Assembly: GCA_937924775.1 (NCBI GenBank) | Contig: CALDUT010000004.1 | Coordinates: 1 to 64,000, forward strand | Direction of reading: 5' to 3' | Source: an uncultured Gemmata sp. | GTDB taxonomy: Bacteria > Planctomycetota > Planctomycetia > Gemmatales > Gemmataceae | Length of the DNA: 64,000 nucleotides | Shown: positions 53,150 to 61,228 of the stretch, piece by piece | Numbering within the stretch: the first letter of the stretch is position 1 | Layout: every line of letters starts with the position of its first letter | Made by a program: the position numbers and the translations under genes | The notes under the pieces: generated by a model | What the model was told of the DNA's origin: nothing | The model's input: the letters and a program-made list of their open reading frames with translations, nothing else | Databases searched by the model: none

Positions 53150-54801
53150 ACGCTTTGCAGATCGGGACGTCCGCGATTGCGGCCGGTCAACGGGGATTGG
53201 ATCTGGTCGGCCAAAACCTCGCCAATGCCGCGACACCCGGCTACCACCGGCAGGCGGTCAACTTCGTCAGCCGCGTGACGGGTGAGGTGTACGGAACCGG
53301 GGTGGCCGTGGCCAGTATTACCCGCTTCACGGCCCAATCGGTACGTACAGCGATTATCAGTAACAATTCGGCCCAGGCGGCGTTTACGACCCGGCTCGAT
53401 ATCCGCCGTCAGATCGAACGGACCCTCCGTACCGCAGACGGCGGAATTGCCGATCAGTTCAACCGTTTCTTCAACCAGATCGAACAACTCAGCAGCCGGC
53501 CCGACGATACTGCGGTCCGGCGACCGGTGATCGCCGCCGCAGGGGAGTTGGCACGGCAGTTCAACTCCGCCGCCGGGGATATCGACCGCCTCCGCGGGGC
53601 CCTCAGCGACCAGATTCCCCAAGCCATTGAGCAAGTGAACGAGTGGGCGAGCCGTATTGCGGATCTCAATATCCGAATTTCCATCCGAGAAAAAATCGGC
53701 GAGCAGGCGAATGATCTTCGCGATCAACGCGATCAGCTCATTCACGATTTGTCCCAGCTTGTGGACATAAAGACTGTGGATCAACCCTACGGAGTGGTGA
53801 ACGTGATCGCCGCCGGGGCGGCGGTGGTCGTGGGGGAATTTGCGAATCGCTTTGAGGTGAATACCGATCCCAACGGGAATTGGCTTGTTACACCCGCCGG
53901 AAGCACCCAACCAGTGACCTTCCAATCGGGTCGGTTGGGCGCATTGTTGCAAGAACATAACGTGGAAATTCCCGCCACTCGGGTCCGCCTCGATGCCTTA
54001 GCCCGTGAATTCGTGAATCGAGTCAATGCCATTCAGGCCACTGGTGTGGCGTTGACCGGTCCGCTGACGAGGACAACCGGTACCGTCAGTGCTTTGTCGA
54101 CCACGGTGCCCTTGGACTCTGCCGGTTTGCCCTTCCCGATTCAAAGTGGGCACTTAACGATCAGCGTGACCGATACCTCGACCAACACCCGCACTAGTAC
54201 CACGATACCGATTGATCCCGCCACCCAAAGCCTTCAAGACTTGGCGACCGCACTTAGCAGCATTCCGGGCCTGACGGCGACGGTCCCTTCCCCCGCGAAT
54301 ACGTTGCAAATTGATGCGCTGCCAGGGTTTGTGTTCGATTTTGCCGATGCCAACGCTGATACCGCCGGCCTTCTGCCAGCGTTAGGTATCAACGGCCTGT
54401 TTGTTGGTTCCACCGCTGCGGGTATTCGCGTGCGGCCGGAAATTGTCGCCGACCCCAACCTGCTGGCGGCCGGCACAACGCCCCAATCCGGAGATAGTAC
54501 CAACCTGGAGCGTTTGGCCGCGTTACGCGACCTGCCAGTGTTTGGGACTCGGACTTTTCAGGGCGAATTCGCCGATCAGGCGGCCGCTGTGGGGTCCGAC
54601 GTGCAATCCCTCGCCGACCGCCAGACAGCCCAGACGAACCTGATGCAGGCGCTTTTCGCCCAAGAGCAATCGGTGATCGGTGTCGATATGAACGAAGAGT
54701 TGGTCCGTCTGCTGGATTTCCAGCGGATGGTGCAGAGTGCGTCGCGGTATTTGTCGGTGGTGAATTCTGCTTTGGATGAGATTATCGACATTCTGCGGTA
54801 A
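53146..54801 (+). CDS. flgK: Flagellar hook-associated protein FlgK (HAP1)
   Basis: A 551-residue hook-filament junction protein. The N-terminus has the rod/hook-family helix and motif (GLDLVGQNLANAATPGYHRQAVNF). A typical FlgK segment FNRFFNQIEQLSSRPDDTAVRRPVIAAAGELARQFNSAA follows. The C-terminus (NMNEELVRLLDFQRMVQSASRYLSVVNSALDEIIDIL-type) contains the conserved heptad helix. It starts within the end of flgN (ATGA) and is followed by flgL after 47 bp. Confidence 0.95.
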   Translation: MNALQIGTSAIAAGQRGLDLVGQNLANAATPGYHRQAVNFVSRVTGEVYGTGVAVASITRFTAQSVRTAIISNNSAQAAFTTRLDIRRQIERTLRTADGGIADQFNRFFNQIEQLSSRPDDTAVRRPVIAAAGELARQFNSAAGDIDRLRGALSDQIPQAIEQVNEWASRIADLNIRISIREKIGEQANDLRDQRDQLIHDLSQLVDIKTVDQPYGVVNVIAAGAAVVVGEFANRFEVNTDPNGNWLVTPAGSTQPVTFQSGRLGALLQEHNVEIPATRVRLDALAREFVNRVNAIQATGVALTGPLTRTTGTVSALSTTVPLDSAGLPFPIQSGHLTISVTDTSTNTRTSTTIPIDPATQSLQDLATALSSIPGLTATVPSPANTLQIDALPGFVFDFADANADTAGLLPALGINGLFVGSTAAGIRVRPEIVADPNLLAAGTTPQSGDSTNLERLAALRDLPVFGTRTFQGEFADQAAAVGSDVQSLADRQTAQTNLMQALFAQEQSVIGVDMNEELVRLLDFQRMVQSASRYLSVVNSALDEIIDILR

Positions 54802-54848
54802 CCGGCAACACACCGAAAACGGCTTCTTCCTACGGTGGTTCTGACGCT

Positions 54849-55778
54849 ATGCGTGTGACAAATCAAACTCAGATCAACAACGCGATCGCCTACATGCAGA
54901 CCCGCAGCAAGGATCTGGCTCGGTTCCAGGACCAGGTTTCCACCGGCCTGCGTGTACGGACACCCTCCGACGATCCCGCAGCCTTTCCCGCTCTTCAGCA
55001 AGCCAGATCGGCTTCGCAACGGCTCGCGGCTTACACACAAACGATCGACGATACGACGTCGCTACTCAACGTGAGTGTGAGTTCACTACTGGACATGAAT
55101 AGCCTCTTGGTCCGGGCCCGCGAAATCGCTCAGGAAGGGGCCGACTCCACCAGTTCCGACCCTATTGTCCGCGAAGCGCTGGCGGTAGAACTGGATGGTT
55201 TGATCAATCGGGCTTTGCAGATTGCCAATGGGCAGCACGAGGGCAAGCGCCTCTTCGGGGGAACCGCGTTGACGAATCCACCGTTTGAAGTCGCTACCAC
55301 GGACGCCAACGGGCGACCGCTGAGCATTGTGTATGTGGGGGCTACCGAACGCGCGCGGGCTCTTACAGGACCGGACCAAACCACCGATACCCGTTATGTC
55401 GGCAGGAACGTCTTTCAGCGACCCGGGGCCGATGTCTTCCAATCCCTCATCGCGCTTCGCGACGATTTGCGTAATACAACGTATGACGATGTATCCCGGT
55501 CCACGGCCCTCAATCAACGCATCGCGGATCTGGAGTCGGCCCGCAATGCCGTCGCCGATGCGATTGGCGAGCAATCGTCCCATCTTGCGACCCTCGACGC
55601 CTTTCGCAATCTCACCTCCGAAGTGAAGCTCTTGGCCGATCAGCGGATCGGTGAGCTATCCGCGACGGATTATGCCGAAGCGGTGGTGAAATTACGCGAG
55701 ACAGAAACCGCGCTGCAGGCGATTTTCGCGGCCACGTCGCGTCTGCTTCAACCGGGGTTTCTCGACTTTATCCGCTAG
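54849..55778 (+). CDS. flgL: Flagellar hook-associated protein FlgL (HAP3)
   Basis: A 309-residue junction protein, related to flagellin at both ends: MRVTNQTQINNAIAYMQTRSKDLARFQDQVSTGLRVRTPSDDPAAFPALQQARS and a C-terminal LRETETALQAIFAATSRLLQPGFLDFI. The middle (RLFGGTALTNPPFEV) is typical of FlgL. It is the last gene of the flagellar run in this window, and a probable terminator follows three bases after its stop. Confidence 0.94.
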   Translation: MRVTNQTQINNAIAYMQTRSKDLARFQDQVSTGLRVRTPSDDPAAFPALQQARSASQRLAAYTQTIDDTTSLLNVSVSSLLDMNSLLVRAREIAQEGADSTSSDPIVREALAVELDGLINRALQIANGQHEGKRLFGGTALTNPPFEVATTDANGRPLSIVYVGATERARALTGPDQTTDTRYVGRNVFQRPGADVFQSLIALRDDLRNTTYDDVSRSTALNQRIADLESARNAVADAIGEQSSHLATLDAFRNLTSEVKLLADQRIGELSATDYAEAVVKLRETETALQAIFAATSRLLQPGFLDFIR

Positions 55779-55780
55779 TT

Positions 55781-55823
55781 GCTGGTGGTCAGGCCCATCT
55801 TTGGGTTTGATCAACCAGCGGCT
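55781..55823 (+). terminator. Probable terminator of the flagellar cluster
   Basis: GCTGGT (55781-55786) pairs with ACCAGC (55814-55819), with a nested CCCA-TGGG stem inside, and GGCTGTTTTCG follows. It sits directly behind the flgL stop. The T-tract is short. Confidence 0.4.
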
Positions 55824-56022
55824 GTTTTCGTGTCGTTTAGGATTGCGTCGATAGTTGACCTCCTCCGATTATTGTCTTTGGCGTAAGCGCCGCCGTGGCC
55901 GCTGGGAACGTTGGCGGCTCTGGTGGGTTGGCCTTTCTGGGTTCCATTCTTTTCAAAAACCGACGGCGCGGGTATGTTAGTAGTGGTGGCATTTTTGGCA
56001 GCAACGGTCATGGGAATCCGTC
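55824..56022. other. Intergenic region before the membrane-anchored protein gene
   Basis: About 200 bp. A plus-strand frame (from 55911) reads a hydrophobic stretch (GMLVVVAFLAATVMGIRHG) but runs on in antiphase to the real gene at 56023. No firm gene or promoter can be named. Confidence 0.3.
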
Positions 56023-57051
56023 ATGGCAGCACCACCGACCCTTCCGGCGGACGAGTCGCCACAACCCGAGGAAACGTTGATTCTCCCGGAGTTGCCGCAG
56101 GAGGAATTCTGGGAAGCGTACAACAAGCGGATGGAATTCCCACTGGCCGCGGTCGGTACCGTGTTTTTGCATGTGTTGGTGGGCGCGGTGTTGGTTTATC
56201 TGCTGGTGGGTTTGATGAATGCGGGGGAAGATCGTTCCAATCCGCCTTTGAAGCTCATGCGTGTGGGCGGAATGGGGGACGTGGGGGAAGGTTCTTCCGG
56301 CTCTGGCGGCAATCCCGATCAAGAAATCATCCGCGACGTCGATCCCTACCAAGCCCGGCAAAAGGCCTTTGCCACCCCGCAAGCCCTGGCCGATGCCCGG
56401 GCCAACATTCAGAAAATCGTCCTGGACGATCCCAACGGCAAACTGGCCATCGCCCCCGCCAACGCCGCAGCCTACCAAGACCTCGACGAAACCTTGCGGA
56501 AGAAACTCCTTGGCGTTGGTGGTCGGCAAGGCGACGGCAACCAACTGGGCATGGGTGACGATGGCTCGCCGGGCAGCGGTCCGGGCGGCACCGGGGCTGA
56601 CTCGACCCGGGCCCGGGGTCTGCGTTGGGTGTTACGCTTCCGTGTCATCCCCGGGGGCCGTGATTACATCGACCAATTACGCACCATGCGGGCTGAAATC
56701 CTTGTGCCCCTCACTTCCGACAAAGATTGCCTGATCGTCCCAGACCTGAGCAATCCCCGGGCTCATCGCGTGGCCACCAATGAGGACTTCAACCGGCTGG
56801 CCGGTAAAATCCAATTCAGCGACAATCGCCCGGCGATGGTCCGCGAAGTTCTCGACACACTCGGTATTCACTCCCAGCACGCCAAAGCCTTTTGGGCCTT
56901 CTTCCCCAAAGATATCGAGGAAGAATTGGCCATGAAAGAAAAAGCCTATCGCAACAAGCGCCCCGAAGATATCGAAGAAACCGTTTTCAAAGTCACCATT
57001 CGCGGCGGCAAGCCCGAAGTGGTTGTGGAAGACCAAATCCTCAAACGTTAG
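56023..57051 (+). CDS. Membrane-anchored protein of unknown function
   Basis: A 342-residue protein with a cytoplasmic N-terminus rich in Pro/Glu, one transmembrane helix (about 40-66, PLAAVGTVFLHVLVGAVLVYLLVGL), a Gly/Ser-rich linker (GDVGEGSSGSGGN), a helical stretch, a second Gly-rich linker (170-192) and a C-terminal domain (195-342) with RGLRWVLRFRVIPGGRDYIDQLRTM and ETVFKVTIRGGKPEVVVEDQIL. The single-helix-plus-linker layout recalls TonB/TolR-type envelope proteins, but no family motif is seen. No partner genes such as exbB or tolQ are adjacent. Confidence 0.7.
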   Translation: MAAPPTLPADESPQPEETLILPELPQEEFWEAYNKRMEFPLAAVGTVFLHVLVGAVLVYLLVGLMNAGEDRSNPPLKLMRVGGMGDVGEGSSGSGGNPDQEIIRDVDPYQARQKAFATPQALADARANIQKIVLDDPNGKLAIAPANAAAYQDLDETLRKKLLGVGGRQGDGNQLGMGDDGSPGSGPGGTGADSTRARGLRWVLRFRVIPGGRDYIDQLRTMRAEILVPLTSDKDCLIVPDLSNPRAHRVATNEDFNRLAGKIQFSDNRPAMVREVLDTLGIHSQHAKAFWAFFPKDIEEELAMKEKAYRNKRPEDIEETVFKVTIRGGKPEVVVEDQILKR

Positions 57052-57299
57052 GGCGCTTCTGCACTCTGCACCCAGGAACGGGGCTTCTCGATCCGATGGG
57101 CCCGTCTGTCGCTGCGGCCAACAATACACACGGTCCAACCCACAAAGCCCTGCCGGGCATCGATTCTCGCGGCAATAGGGGTTTCGACGGGGCAGGCTCC
57201 GAGCCAGGCCCCGATTGCATCGACAGCAATTGTGAGAATTCGCCTCATTGTGATGAGACATGGTCCCGAGGAGGTGTTGGTGGGCGCTGAGGCGGGCCC
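57052..57299. other. Intergenic region between convergent genes
   Basis: About 250 bp with no convincing gene. Both neighbouring genes end here, and no strong terminator hairpin was found by eye. Confidence 0.35.
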
Positions 57300-57974
57300 T
57301 CATTCCCACAATTGCAGAAGTGGGCGGAAATCGGACAAATCCGGTAGAAGCACATCCGGTTGGTGAGCGGCCAATTCGGCGAGCGGGTGCCAACCGGTGG
57401 CTACGGCCACCGCCTGGGCCCCAATCGCCCGGGCACAGCGGACATCCAACGGCGTGTCGCCAATCACCCATACTTCCACGGGGTTCACCTGCCGTCCCAA
57501 ATACGCTCCCACGGAGGCTAATGCCGACCGGGCGACGTCATCGCGGTCGTGGAAGTCGTCGCCAAAGCCACCGCAGCGGAAGAATTCCCACAACCCGAAG
57601 TAACTCAACTTCTCGGCAGCCCCCTGTTGTACGTTGCCGGTCAGTAACCCCAGCACCGTCTGGGTGCGTCCGTGCATCAGGGTGAGCAGTTCTCGCACGC
57701 CGGGACAAACATCACCACCTTTGGCCTTCAAACTGGCCGGGAGATGCTCCAAGTACGCGTTGCGGAGCCGCCGCTGATTCTCGGGTGTCGGCTCGATACC
57801 ATGAACCACGAGCAAATCGCGGGTGATGGCCATGTCGGTGCGGCCACTGTAGGGCACTTCGTCGCGGATGGCGGTAATGCCAAAGGCCGTTCGCAAGCCC
57901 GCTTCCATTGCGGCTTTGCCCGCGCCGCCGGTGCGGATCAAGGTGCCGTCGATATCAAACAGAAGAATTGGCAT
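57300..57974 (-). CDS. HAD-superfamily phosphatase (phosphoglycolate-phosphatase-like)
   Basis: A 224-residue HAD hydrolase. Motif I is LLFDIDGTLIRTG (Asp7, Asp9), motif II LGLLTGN, and motif IV VWVIGDTPLDVRCARAIGAQAVAVATG. The helical cap (about 15-85, SGRTDMAITRDLL) is of the subclass I (Gph/beta-phosphoglucomutase-like) kind. It probably dephosphorylates small metabolites such as phosphoglycolate. The start at 57974 gives the standard N-terminus MPILLFD. It is divergent from the phosphatase gene at 58015 with only 40 bp between start codons. Confidence 0.88.
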   Translation of the reverse strand: MPILLFDIDGTLIRTGGAGKAAMEAGLRTAFGITAIRDEVPYSGRTDMAITRDLLVVHGIEPTPENQRRLRNAYLEHLPASLKAKGGDVCPGVRELLTLMHGRTQTVLGLLTGNVQQGAAEKLSYFGLWEFFRCGGFGDDFHDRDDVARSALASVGAYLGRQVNPVEVWVIGDTPLDVRCARAIGAQAVAVATGWHPLAELAAHQPDVLLPDLSDFRPLLQLWE

Positions 57975-57980
57975 TGTGAT

Positions 57981-57988
57981 AGTATACT
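57981..57988. promoter_or_regulatory. Palindromic -10 element shared by divergent genes
   Basis: AGTATACT is self-complementary and yields TATACT on both strands. On the plus strand it predicts a start near 57995, with GGAG at 58001-58004 before ATG 58015. On the minus strand it predicts a start at about 57974, which is the HAD gene's own ATG. The -35 elements are weak on both sides. Confidence 0.4.
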
Positions 57989-58014
57989 GAGAGCGTTTCT
58001 GGAGATTCACGATT

Positions 58015-58701
58015 ATGCGTGTTCTGGCCATCGGCGACATTCACGGCTGCCGCGGCCCGTTGGATGATCTTTTGGCTTGGGTGAAGCCGGCCGCGGAGGA
58101 TGTGCTGATTTTCCTGGGCGATTATGTCGATCGAGGCCCAGATTCGCGAGGCGTTCTCAACCGGTTGTTAGAACTTCGTCAATCCCATCATGTCATTTGT
58201 TTGCGGGGAAATCATGAGATCATGATGGTCGAGGCCCGGCTGCGTGGGGGGGCTGAATTGAAAATGTGGTTGAGCGTTGGTGGGGGGCAAACCCTCGGCT
58301 CCTACGGATCGGCTCCCGGCTTGACCGGTACACTCGACGATGTCCCACCAGAACATTGGCAGCTGCTTCAATACGAATTGGCCAACTATTATGAAAATGA
58401 TTCTTTTATCTTTGTGCATGCCACTGTGTGGCCTTTATTACCGCTGAGCGAACAGCCCGAGGACCGCCTGTTTTGGGAATTCTTGCCCGCGGCGATGCGG
58501 CACCAGTCGGGCAAAATCGTCATCTGTGGCCACACGTCCCAGAAGTCCGGGATGCCCAAGATTGTTCCCGGAGCGGTGTGCATCGACACCTACGCCCATG
58601 GCGGCGGTTGGCTCACCTGTCTGGAAGTTCATACCGGCCGGTATTGGCAAGTCGATCTTTTGGGCCGCCGTCGAGAAGATCAGTTGCTCTACGAGCGATG
58701 A
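58015..58701 (+). CDS. Metallophosphatase of the PPP family (Ser/Thr phosphatase or diadenosine tetraphosphatase-like)
   Basis: A 228-residue calcineurin-like phosphatase with all signature blocks: GDIHGC (7-12), GDYVDRGPDSRGV, LRGNHEIMM and VICGHT. Bacterial relatives (PrpA/PrpB, ApaH-like) remove phosphate from Ser/Thr proteins or hydrolyse Ap4A, and the distinction cannot be made here. Given the Ser/Thr kinases in the same window, protein dephosphorylation is plausible. A ribosome site GGAG precedes the start. Confidence 0.9.
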   Translation: MRVLAIGDIHGCRGPLDDLLAWVKPAAEDVLIFLGDYVDRGPDSRGVLNRLLELRQSHHVICLRGNHEIMMVEARLRGGAELKMWLSVGGGQTLGSYGSAPGLTGTLDDVPPEHWQLLQYELANYYENDSFIFVHATVWPLLPLSEQPEDRLFWEFLPAAMRHQSGKIVICGHTSQKSGMPKIVPGAVCIDTYAHGGGWLTCLEVHTGRYWQVDLLGRRREDQLLYER

Positions 58702-58751
58702 GAAAAGGATGATCCATCCCCAGACAGCTCACAATTTCCGGTGTCATCGCC

Positions 58752-59480
58752 ATGATTGAAGTTCGCGATCTGTCCAAATGGTTTCGCGGTTCGGGGGGCG
58801 ATCGCGTGATGGCGGTCGATTCGGTCCGCTTCACCGTGCGTCCGGGAGAGGTTTTTGGCTTGCTAGGCCCCAATGGCGCGGGCAAAACCACCACGCTCCG
58901 CATGCTGTGTACGGTTCTCAAACCCTCGGCGGGCACGGCCACCGTGGCCAACTACAACGTGGTGACCCAAGCCAGTGAGGTTCGCCGGCATGTGGGGTTT
59001 CTTTCCGCCAACACTGGTGTTTACGATCGCATGAGCGCGTGGGAAATGGTGGAATACTACGGTCTACTGAATCAGATTCCGCCCGATATTCTCTACCCGC
59101 GGATGGAAGAACTGTTCACCACCTTGCAAATGACCAGTTTTCGCGATGTCCGTGGCGGGCAGCTAAGTACGGGGATGAAACAGAAGGTGTCGATCGCCCG
59201 GGCTCTCATCAACGATCCGCCGGTGCTGATTTTCGATGAACCCACCGCCGGTCTGGATGTGCTGGTGCAACGGGCTGTTCTGGACAACATCAAACGGCTC
59301 CGCGGCCGCGGAAAAACCATCCTATTTTCCACCCACATCATGCGTGAAGTCGAGAAACTGTGCGACCGTGTTGCGGTGATGGCTAAAGGCAAGGTGGTGG
59401 TCTGCGGTACCCTCGACGAACTCCGCGATCTCTATCACCAAAACGACCTGGAAGAACTCTTCTTCACATTAGTTTCGTGA
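58752..59480 (+). CDS. ABC transporter ATP-binding protein (NatA-like)
   Basis: A 242-residue ATPase with Walker A (GPNGAGKTT, about 39-47), signature (QLSTGMKQK), Walker B ([12 protein letters not shown]) and the H-loop His (STHIMRE). The sequence is close to the NatA/CcmA type of exporter ATPases (gliding, sodium or drug export). No membrane subunit lies next to it; the next gene is on the other strand. Its permease must be encoded elsewhere. The gene is 50 bp behind the phosphatase gene. Confidence 0.9.
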   Translation: MIEVRDLSKWFRGSGGDRVMAVDSVRFTVRPGEVFGLLGPNGAGKTTTLRMLCTVLKPSAGTATVANYNVVTQASEVRRHVGFLSANTGVYDRMSAWEMVEYYGLLNQIPPDILYPRMEELFTTLQMTSFRDVRGGQLSTGMKQKVSIARALINDPPVLIFDEPTAGLDVLVQRAVLDNIKRLRGRGKTILFSTHIMREVEKLCDRVAVMAKGKVVVCGTLDELRDLYHQNDLEELFFTLVS

Positions 59481-59494
59481 GCCGCTCGCCGCGG

Positions 59495-59527
59495 TGGGCC
59501 GTCGGGAATAGGCCCATCATTAATTTT
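59495..59527 (+). terminator. Terminator after the ABC ATPase gene
   Basis: TGGGCC (59495-59500) and GGCCCA (59511-59516) form a 6-bp stem with a 10-nt loop, followed by TCATTAATTTTT. It starts 15 bp after the stop codon, the normal distance for a Rho-independent terminator. Confidence 0.5.
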
Positions 59528-59596
59528 TGATGAGAATAGCGGTGAGTATGTTTACCGTTTATCATCCTTTTGCTCCGTTCAGGTACTATTCCCATC

Positions 59597-61075
59597 TCAT
59601 TTCCGCTGGAATTCGATGTCCATGAACTTGACAGCGACCGGCTTCTGATCGCGGACGGTGAAGCTTGTCAGCTCGTCTTCGAAGAAACCGTGGGTGATGC
59701 GGAAACTGTCGTGTTCGTAGTGTTCGAGCGAGCAGTTGAAGCCGCTGAAACGCAGCGTGAGTTGATTGTTCAGAAATTGGACAGTCGCCACACCGTAGGC
59801 GGGGTGTTCGTACTCACCCGCGAAGTCTCTTAAGGCGACCGAAGGCGGGGCCGCTGGATCACGGAGCCGGTCGCGGGTGGCTCGGGCTTGGCGTTTGGCT
59901 TTGGCTTCGGCATCAACGAGCTGGCGGTAATAACGGATCCAATCGCGGGTGGGCAGCCCCGCGTACAGATCGATGAGAGCGTTGGTGGTGGCGATTGGCA
60001 TGCGGTTATCGTGCAGATTCGTCAGTACCGCGAAGCCGAGGTTCTTCTCCGGCACCAGTGTGAGCTGAACGCGAAAGCCGTCGATGAGGCCGCCGTGGGC
60101 GACGATTTTCAGCCCGCGGTAGTCGTTCACCACCCAACCCATGGCGTAATTCATGAAGAGAGTTTCGGGGAACAGGGCGTGGGTGGTGTCATCCAGGCGG
60201 ATGATGGTCTGCGGGCTGCGGGTTTCGAGGAGGGCCTTCGAGGCGATGAGGCGTTCACCGTTGGGGGCGATGCCGTTGGCAAGGTGAAACTGCAGCCAGG
60301 GGACCAGATCGCGAGCGGTGGTGTGGAGGGAACCGGCGGGGTTGGGTTCTGCCATCTCGTAGGTGGCCATACGCTCGACGTCACCGCGTTTGTTCAACCG
60401 GTGTCCCCAGGCCCGGTCCGCATCTTCGGGAATGGCGGTGGTGGTGAAATAGACCGTCTTCATTTCCAGGGGTTCGCAAAGGCGATTCTGGATGAGTTTC
60501 TCCCAACGGTCCTGCCCGATTTTTTCGGCGATCCGCCCGGCGGCGATGAAGGGCACGCTGCTGTAGCGGTATCCGCTGCGGAAAGGATAATCGAGAGGCA
60601 AATGGCGAACTTTGGGCAGAATGTCGTCCAAGCGAGTGGGGGCGTGGTACCACAGCAGATCGTGACTGCCCAACCCGGTTCGGTGCGCAACCAGATCGCG
60701 CAGCGTCAGCAGTTCATTGGCGTGGGGATCTGACAACTGAAAGACCGGGTAGAGCTTCTTCACCGGCGTGTCCCAATCGAGTTTTTTTTCATGCACGAAT
60801 AAGGCTAAGAGGGTGGTGGTGAACTGTTTGGTACACGAGGCGAGGGGGAAAATGGAATTGGCGGTGACGGGTTGTTGTGCCTCGAGGCTGCGTTGGCCGT
60901 AGCCCTTGAGGACGAGGGTTTTGTCGCCGCGGACAACGACCACGGCCGCCCCCGGAACGCGAAAGGCCTGGCGGGCGCTGGCCACAATCGCATCGGTCGC
61001 TGGGGCCCGGAGGGCGTCAGCAACCCCCGGATGCATCAAGAGGCTGGACCATGCGAGCGCTAACAAAACGTTCAT
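59597..61075 (-). CDS. Secreted serine hydrolase, beta-lactamase-related
   Basis: A 492-residue exported protein when started at MNVLLALAWSS (61075), which gives a signal peptide ending near GVADA; an upstream Met at 61123 would spoil it. Catalytic motifs: SxxK as SCTK (80-83) and YSS (171-173). A third-box HGG occurs in KIVAHGGLIDGFRV. A C-terminal extension of about 90 residues (after about 400) forms a beta-barrel-like domain (FAGEYEHPAYGVATVQFLNNQLTLRF), as in many esterase or D-aminopeptidase relatives. The substrate is unknown. It is convergent with the ABC ATPase gene. Confidence 0.85.
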   Translation of the reverse strand: MNVLLALAWSSLLMHPGVADALRAPATDAIVASARQAFRVPGAAVVVVRGDKTLVLKGYGQRSLEAQQPVTANSIFPLASCTKQFTTTLLALFVHEKKLDWDTPVKKLYPVFQLSDPHANELLTLRDLVAHRTGLGSHDLLWYHAPTRLDDILPKVRHLPLDYPFRSGYRYSSVPFIAAGRIAEKIGQDRWEKLIQNRLCEPLEMKTVYFTTTAIPEDADRAWGHRLNKRGDVERMATYEMAEPNPAGSLHTTARDLVPWLQFHLANGIAPNGERLIASKALLETRSPQTIIRLDDTTHALFPETLFMNYAMGWVVNDYRGLKIVAHGGLIDGFRVQLTLVPEKNLGFAVLTNLHDNRMPIATTNALIDLYAGLPTRDWIRYYRQLVDAEAKAKRQARATRDRLRDPAAPPSVALRDFAGEYEHPAYGVATVQFLNNQLTLRFSGFNCSLEHYEHDSFRITHGFFEDELTSFTVRDQKPVAVKFMDIEFQRK

Positions 61076-61228
61076 GAGAATCTTTGGTGCGGGAAGCCGT
61101 TCTCTCAAGCCGTTCTGCGCCATCCTAGCGGTCGGCGGTTCCTTTTGCCATCGCGGGCGATCCTCCGTAAATCAATCTCGAACGTGTTGCCGCATGCGGC
61201 GGCGATCTCTCACACACTGCGGGTCATC

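Noticed and set aside
55911-56558. Plus-strand frame overlapping the membrane-anchored protein gene
   Set aside because: After a short hydrophobic start it becomes Arg/Gly/Pro-rich frame-shifted sequence. The overlapping frame at 56023 has proper domain structure.
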